Below, piece by piece: positions 58,671 through 64,000 of a stretch of 64,000 nt of DNA. Each line of letters starts with the position of its first letter. Positions within the stretch are counted from its first letter, which is position 1. This stretch comes from Vanessa cardui. Lineage: Eukaryota; Arthropoda; Insecta; Lepidoptera; Nymphalidae. The stretch covers positions 9,377,001-9,441,000 of the forward strand of contig NC_061134.1 of the NCBI RefSeq assembly GCF_905220365.1, written 5' to 3'. The notes below the pieces were generated by a model. It saw nothing but the letters and a program-made list of their open reading frames with translations, ran no database searches and was not told the DNA's origin. The position numbers were made by a program, and so were the translations under genes.

Positions 58671-58994
58671 TTATAAAACTGAAGCAACTTCCCGTTCACT
58701 ATTTATGACTTTATTATTATAATTTAAGTTTAATTCGGAGCTCCGATTACCACTTCTACTAGTTTCACAATTAATAATTATCCAGGTCATTTTTATTTTG
58801 TTATGTGCATTCTTAATTCTATTTTTTATAGTTAAAGACTTAGCCAAAAAGCACACTTTTCTAAATAATTTTGAATAGTTACTTACATAGTTGGCAAAAG
58901 TGGCACTATGATTGTACGTCCTTTCATTATAAAGCTCGTACATTCGTTGCCTACTTTTATGAATTCCAATAGTAGCCCAATCATTGAATTTCAA
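58671..58994 (-). CDS. LINE linker between endonuclease and RT, deleted and frameshifted
   Basis: 107 codons (KFNDWATIGIHKSRQR ... NAHNKIKMTWIIINCE), the segment that in such LINEs lies between endonuclease and RT. It joins upstream, in frame, to EIIVCGDFNINL (endonuclease motif, about 59060), with the rest of the endonuclease including the SDH-type end missing. It stops after EREVASVL near 58671, while the RT continues in another frame (QFYNNFFGDIPVS). Confidence 0.75.
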   Translation of the reverse strand: MKFNDWATIGIHKSRQRMYELYNERTYNHSATFANYVSNYSKLFRKVCFLAKSLTIKNRIKNAHNKIKMTWIIINCETSRSGNRSSELNLNYNNKVINSEREVASVL

Positions 58995-59090
58995 AAAGTT
59001 TTTTGTATTAACTGTTTTAGAAGTGAATATTGAAATTAAATTTATATTAAAATCTCCACAAACAATAATTTCTTTATCACATTCAGATAA

Positions 59091-60458
59091 TTTTCAACCG
59101 ACTTCAAAAAGGAGGAGGTTATCAATTCGTCTGTATTTTTTTTTTTTTTTTTTTTTATGTTTGTTACCTCATAACTTGTCACTGGGTGGACCGATTTTGA
59201 TAATTTTTTTTTTGTTTGAAAGGTAGTGCTTCCCGTGGGGTCCCATTTTTTTTAAATTTTTTTCCGATGATGGTATCCGTATGAAAACGACATAAGTCTT
59301 AAATTTGCATTATGTATGTGCGCGATAAATAGGTGCATAAATCAAAATTGGTTGGCACAATTTTGATGATTCTTTTAAAATTATAAAGGACATACTTTAA
59401 GGGTGGATTGGTGAAAGTTTAGTAAGGTTCTGAGTATAGGATCTATGACAAATTAAGGGAACGGGAGAAAGAAACAGAGAAAGCGACTTTGTTTTATACT
59501 ATATATTGACGGAACTCCTAAACGGCTTACAGTTAGGGTGCGATTTGGGGCACAATTTCTTACTGTCTTTAATCAAATTTTGTGTATATGATGTGATGTC
59601 ATATGATGTATGACATAGCATACGAATAGCTCTTTTGCAAATTTATTTTTTTACTGATGTCGATTACAGCTCATTCGAGGGTGGTACCTTGTAGTTTATG
59701 CCGCATGACGTATTAAAGCCGCATTTTCGAAAATCTATTTTTGCTTTATTCGAAAGTTTCTTTTGAAATTGTCCCCGAAGTAGTTTCTGATTCATATAAA
59801 CGGCACGCTTAATCTATCCATATTAAGAAAAATGAGTTAGTCTACATCAGCTTCACTTAAAATCAAAAAATAAATAAAATTTTAACAAAAAGAAAAACCG
59901 ACTTCAAACAAAACATTATTTTAAAACAAATAAAAATGTACTAAAAAGTAATAAAAATAATTGCATATTTAACATATTTTTGAGAGTCCTCCTAGGTAAA
60001 ATGAAATGAAAAATATTAGACTACTTAAAAGTCGATTTACGATTATATAATGTAGTTATAATTATTGCTATATTTGGAGTCGGTGTCAGCCAACCTACAC
60101 TATATCTATCAAAAAACAATACGAGAATACTTTAAAAAATATGTTTCTTACAAATTACCTTTTATACAATATTATACTGGGTCAATCAAGAGGCTCGTAT
60201 CGCTTCTTTCTTTTGATTGTTGAAGCGTGTACCCGTGGCTGACACCAGCTCCAAATATAACAATAACTATAACTACGTTATATAATCGTAAATCGACTTT
60301 TAAGTTGTCTAATATTTTTCATTTCATTTTACCTAGGAGGACTCTCAAAAATATGTTAAATATGCAATTATTTTTATTACTTTTTAGTACATTTTTATTT
60401 GTTTTAAAATAATGTTTTGTTTGAAGTCGGTTTTTCTTTTTGTTAAAATTTTATTTAT
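59091..60458 (+). mobile_element. Fold-back element, complete copy with 5-bp target duplication
   Basis: 1368 bases, starting TTTTCAACCGACTTC and ending 'gttaaaattttatttat', flanked by GATAA at 59086-59090 and 60459-60463. Removing it with one GATAA restores the LINE endonuclease frame (VLSECDKE), which fixes the borders exactly. Outer module 59091-59869, inner palindrome about 59870-60458. It lacks the ~330 bp CTAGT-ended segment carried by the copies at 8499 and 62381, and is more diverged from both than they are from each other. Confidence 0.85.
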
Positions 60459-60503
60459 GATAAAACATTTTCCAATACATTTTCAAACAATTCATATAAT
60501 CCA

Positions 60504-60908
60504 CTATACGCATACAACAATGACACACTCAAGCTCTGCACAGGCTATTTCTATAGTTTGCTCAATAGAAAGGCTCACAATATCTTTACGTTCCTTAAAT
60601 TTAAAGTGTTTACTCATAAGTATTAAAGAGCCACCGCGAATAGCTTTATTCCTACTGAACAAACTAGCCAACTGGTGCCCACTAAAGTTAAACATGACCT
60701 GATAATTCAGAAGCCAATGTTCAGTTAAACACAAAATATCAATATCATTACAGGTCAAAAATAATTCAATATCTAGGTCCTTCCCTAACATTCCTTGAAT
60801 ATTTTGGTGCACCAGGTTTACAATTTTATTATTAGTTATTTTCCTTTTCTTTTTATTGGCTTCTATGGTAACTATACTATTGGTGCCAGAGTAGAGTAGA
60901 GAATTCAA
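60504..60908 (-). CDS. LINE apurinic-like endonuclease, N-terminal part
   Basis: 134 codons. LVHQNIQGMLGKDLDIELF carries the QN pair of the endonuclease N-terminus, and CLTEHWL its catalytic glutamate. The domain, which nicks target DNA to prime reverse transcription, continues as VCVYSGLYELFENVL and is cut by the fold-back insertion at 60463. Open upstream of the listed start for several codons. Confidence 0.75.
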   Translation of the reverse strand: MNSLLYSGTNSIVTIEANKKKRKITNNKIVNLVHQNIQGMLGKDLDIELFLTCNDIDILCLTEHWLLNYQVMFNFSGHQLASLFSRNKAIRGGSLILMSKHFKFKERKDIVSLSIEQTIEIACAELECVIVVCV

Positions 60909-61129
60909 AATTAAAAGGCGAACTTTGTAAGATGAGATGCAAGATATAGTTAATACATATTTCTTACAGATGTATTCCCATCGGGTACCCGATAGTCTTC
61001 ATGTGTTTACATGTTGAATAAAAATAATACAAGTATTTTCTATATACGAATTCATAATATAGATAAAACAAAAGATTTCGATGTGAATGCCAACATTTAG
61101 ACTATATAACGATAATATTTATAATAATA

Positions 61130-61273
61130 TTAAGGTTTTACATCAATAGTATATATTTGTTGAGCATTGACATTTGTCGCCATCCAATTGGTTAAAGACA
61201 GAAAAGCATCACGGTATCGTTCGTTTTGTGCCCATAATTGACAACGATATTGAGCAATTTGTCGACACTTCAT
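61130..61273 (-). other. Short protein-like frame, unassigned
   Basis: 47 codons from ATG at 61271-61273 (immediately after a TAA) to TAA at 61130. Sequence MKCRQIAQYRCQLWAQNERY then RDAFLSLTNWMATNV has a globular, non-repetitive composition unusual for this AT-rich region. An AG before TGTCGACAA and GTAAAACC near the end could also make it an exon. No family recognised. Confidence 0.25.
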
Positions 61274-62380
61274 TTAGCCTTGTTAGTATCTTGTACTCGT
61301 GTTATATTAAATAACGCATGGTATTTAATTAGACAAAGTATTTCGTTAATTTTTAAAACAGAAGACCTCACTTTTTTTATAAAACATTTTTGTTTCCATA
61401 AATAGTATAAATTTATGATTTAAGTATCTATCTGTAAACGCTTGCATAATTTCGTTAATAAGTAGTATACATATAGAGATAGAGATATTATTTTTTTAAT
61501 GTACATAAAACAATTTCTCAATAAAAAATAGTCTCATTTCATACAAAAAAATTACATCAACTTTAGCCATATAGAAATCCTACTACATTACTGAACCAGA
61601 ACAACAGGTTGAATAGTTGAATATTGTTTCGTCCAACCCATATAAATCAGCTAAGGATTAATTAATTGAACAACAGTGTCGCAGCAACACAGTAAATCTC
61701 ATATATTAACGGATGAAAATTTGTGAATACGTAGGAAAGTAAAGTGAAAGTCGGCAAGTCCATTACGGATCGTAAATACATACGTATATGTACATTTAAA
61801 AATATTTTCACAGATAAAGATTGGTCACAATGTTTTCCCTCCTGATGTTCAGTACAAAATTACATGAAAATATTTAAGTATAGATATTGACTCTTTATAT
61901 CTCATGCATTTCTTTAAGTCTTATTTCAGTTGAACACATCGGGAATGTAATTTCACTATGTTAGAAAACAAATATAAAAAAATAATAAAAGTATAGTATG
62001 ATTAATACCTAGAATTATAAGATCCATTAAACGGCTCTTGTGAGAGAAAGAGACACATTAGATCGCATCAACGGGGATTACTTGTGACTACGACTTAATC
62101 TCCATTAGGCGCATCCGATCTCATTAGGTTTTAACAAAGGATTTATGAATACAAATCATATAGTGTTGACTCGATATGGAGTAATATTACCTTCCTCGTA
62201 GATCTAGTTGCGAGGCCATGAGTTCCAGCCTCAAGTTGTCTCAAATTCTCAGTAACAGTCTAAAATTAAATTGTCAATGCTTACTCCTATTTCTGCTTAA
62301 GCACGTAAAGCCTTTGATTCTCCGCCTGAACTTGCACCGATCATGTCAATGCTGTTCAATCGGATTATGAAAATGAATTT
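61274..62380. other. AT-rich spacer, nothing recognised
   Basis: No coding stretch, RNA gene or named repeat could be supported. Confidence 0.4.
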
Positions 62381-63973
62381 AAGTCTTCCTAAGTTAAATG
62401 AAATGAAAAATATTAGACTACTTAAAAGTCGATTAACGATTATATCATGTAGTTATAGTTATTGCTATATTTGGAGCCGGTGTCAGCCACGGTGCCCTTG
62501 TCCCAACAATCAAAAGAAAGAAGCGATACGAGCCCCTTGATTGATCCAGTATATTATTGTGTAAAAGGTAATTTGTAAAAAACATATTTGTTAAAGTATT
62601 CTCGTATTGTTTTCTGATAGATATACTGTTGGGTTTTATTGGCTGACACCGACTCCAAATATAACAATAATTATAACTACATGATATAATCGTTAATCGA
62701 CTTTTAAGTAGTCTAATATTTTTCATTTCATTTAACTTAGGAAGACTCTAAAAAATATGTTGAATACGCAATTATTTTTATTACTTTTTCGTGCATATTC
62801 ATTTGTTTTAAAATAGTGTTTTGTTTGAAGTCGGTTTTTCTTTTTGTTAAAATTTTATTTATTTTTTGATTTTAAGTGAAGCTGATGTTGACTAACTAAT
62901 TTTTTTTAATATGGATAGATTAAACGTTCCGTTTATATGAGTCAGAAACTACTTCGAGGACAATTTCAAAGGAAACTTGCGAATAAAGCAAAAATAGACT
63001 TTCGAAAATGCGGATTTAATACGTCACGCGGCGTAAACTACAAGGATCCCTCGAAAGAGCTGTAATCGAACTCAGCAAAAAAACTTTGAAAAAGACCAAC
63101 TATATTTCGTACATCATATGACATCACATCACATACACAAAATTTGATTAAAGATAGTAAGAAATTCTGCCCCATATCGCACCCTAACTGCGAGCCGTAT
63201 AGGAGTTCCATCACTACATAGTATAAAACAAAGTCGCTTTCTCTGTCCCTATATCTTTAAATCTACGCAACGGATTTTGATGCGGTTTTTTTTAAAAGAT
63301 AGTGTGATTCAAGGGGAAGGTTTGTGTATATAATACATGAACAATATAGTAAAGAAACACTGATAATTTTAGCAGTTTGCGATGTGATGTCGTATATAAA
63401 CAAATTCTGTAGTATATTTAGTATCAGTATTGCACCCGTGCGAAGCCGGGCTGGGTAGCTAGTTGATTATAATATTCGACTATGATAATTACATAAACAT
63501 AACCACATTACGGAAGGTGACTCAAATATCCAAATAACCTATAAATAAAAGATTCGATCTAGTATCGCTAACGTGCTCCTCAGAATTGTTCCGTTCCCTT
63601 CCGTTCCGTTACTTTGTCATGGATCCTGTGCTCAGAACCTTACCAAACTTTCATCAAATTACCCTTGAAGTATATATTTTATAATAAAAAAAGAATTATC
63701 AAAATTGGTTAACGTGATTTTCAGTTATTCACCTATTTGTCGCGCATATACATAATGCAAATTTAAGACTTATGTCGTTTTCACATGGATACCATCATCG
63801 GAAAAAAAAATAAAAAAATGGGACCCCACGGGAAGCACTACCTTTCAAACAAAAAAAAAATTATCAAAATCGGTCCACCCAGTGAAAAGTTATGAGGTAA
63901 CAAACATAAAAAAAAAAAAAAAAAAAATACAGACGAATTGATAACCTCCTCCTTTTGGAAGTCGGTTGAAAAG
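62381..63973 (-). mobile_element. Fold-back element, inverted partner of the 8499 copy
   Basis: On the minus strand: TTTTCAACCGACTTCC at 63973, outer module to about 62870, then about 490 bases of the inner palindrome before truncation at 62381. It matches 8499-10220 almost base for base, including the internal CTAGT-ended segment (63230-63463 on the + strand). Confidence 0.8.
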
Positions 63974-64000
63974 CATAAAAAATATCTGAAATTGGTGCCA

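Larger units (their letters stand above)
56785..60960 (-). mobile_element. LINE (CR1/Jockey-like), split by a fold-back insertion
   Basis: Read on the minus strand: endonuclease start (60908 to 60464), interruption by another element (60458-59091), endonuclease remainder and linker (59085 to about 58680), reverse transcriptase (about 58678-57126), then a 3' UTR with 'ttctttcgccggttcttctc', AATAAAGGAATTTGAG and a (TTTGAG)-like end near 56785. Frameshifts lie near 58680, 57160 and 57090 (an A run). The downstream half of the endonuclease is deleted. The copy is dead. The 5' limit is uncertain. Confidence 0.8.

Overview
The window reads as nuclear DNA of a lepidopteran insect, most likely a butterfly. 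It is very AT-rich. Its repeats are of types I associate with Lepidoptera: tRNA-derived SINEs with tails like CAACAACAACAG, a hairpin-headed ~290 bp repeat, Helitron ends finishing in CTAGT, a mariner, an arthropod-type Helitron and several LINE fragments. The species call rests on pattern recognition, not a search.

Host gene. One cellular gene could be pieced together, on the + strand. It has exons at 16084-16175, 17276-17413, 18000-18077, 39298-39485 and 39874-40087 (stop), with matching phases and GT-AG borders. It encodes the C-terminal 235 residues of a single-pass membrane protein: a Pro/Ser/Thr-rich outer stalk, a ~20-residue membrane helix, a basic juxtamembrane segment (RWGKIRMLLPYQP) and a ~180-residue inner tail ending in an acidic stretch. 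The 5' exons were not found. The 21 kb intron 18078-39297 holds the mariner, old SINEs and LINE tails, and a GC-rich exon-like island at 35293-35481.

Left part (1-16 kb): the reverse transcriptase of a 5'-truncated LINE running off the left edge, SINEs, hairpin-headed repeats, Helitron fragments, and two fold-back elements (8499-10220 and 11101-11697).

Right part (40-64 kb): an intergenic stretch, then a ~6.8 kb Helitron on the minus strand (43611-50460) whose Rep-helicase frame is broken into three; more repeats; and a LINE on the minus strand (about 56785-60960) split by a 1368 bp fold-back insertion with a 5 bp target duplication. A further fold-back copy ends at 63973, in inverted orientation to the one at 8499.

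No operon, CRISPR array, rRNA gene or functional tRNA gene is present. Interactions between genes are limited to transposons landing in each other and in the introns of the membrane-protein gene.
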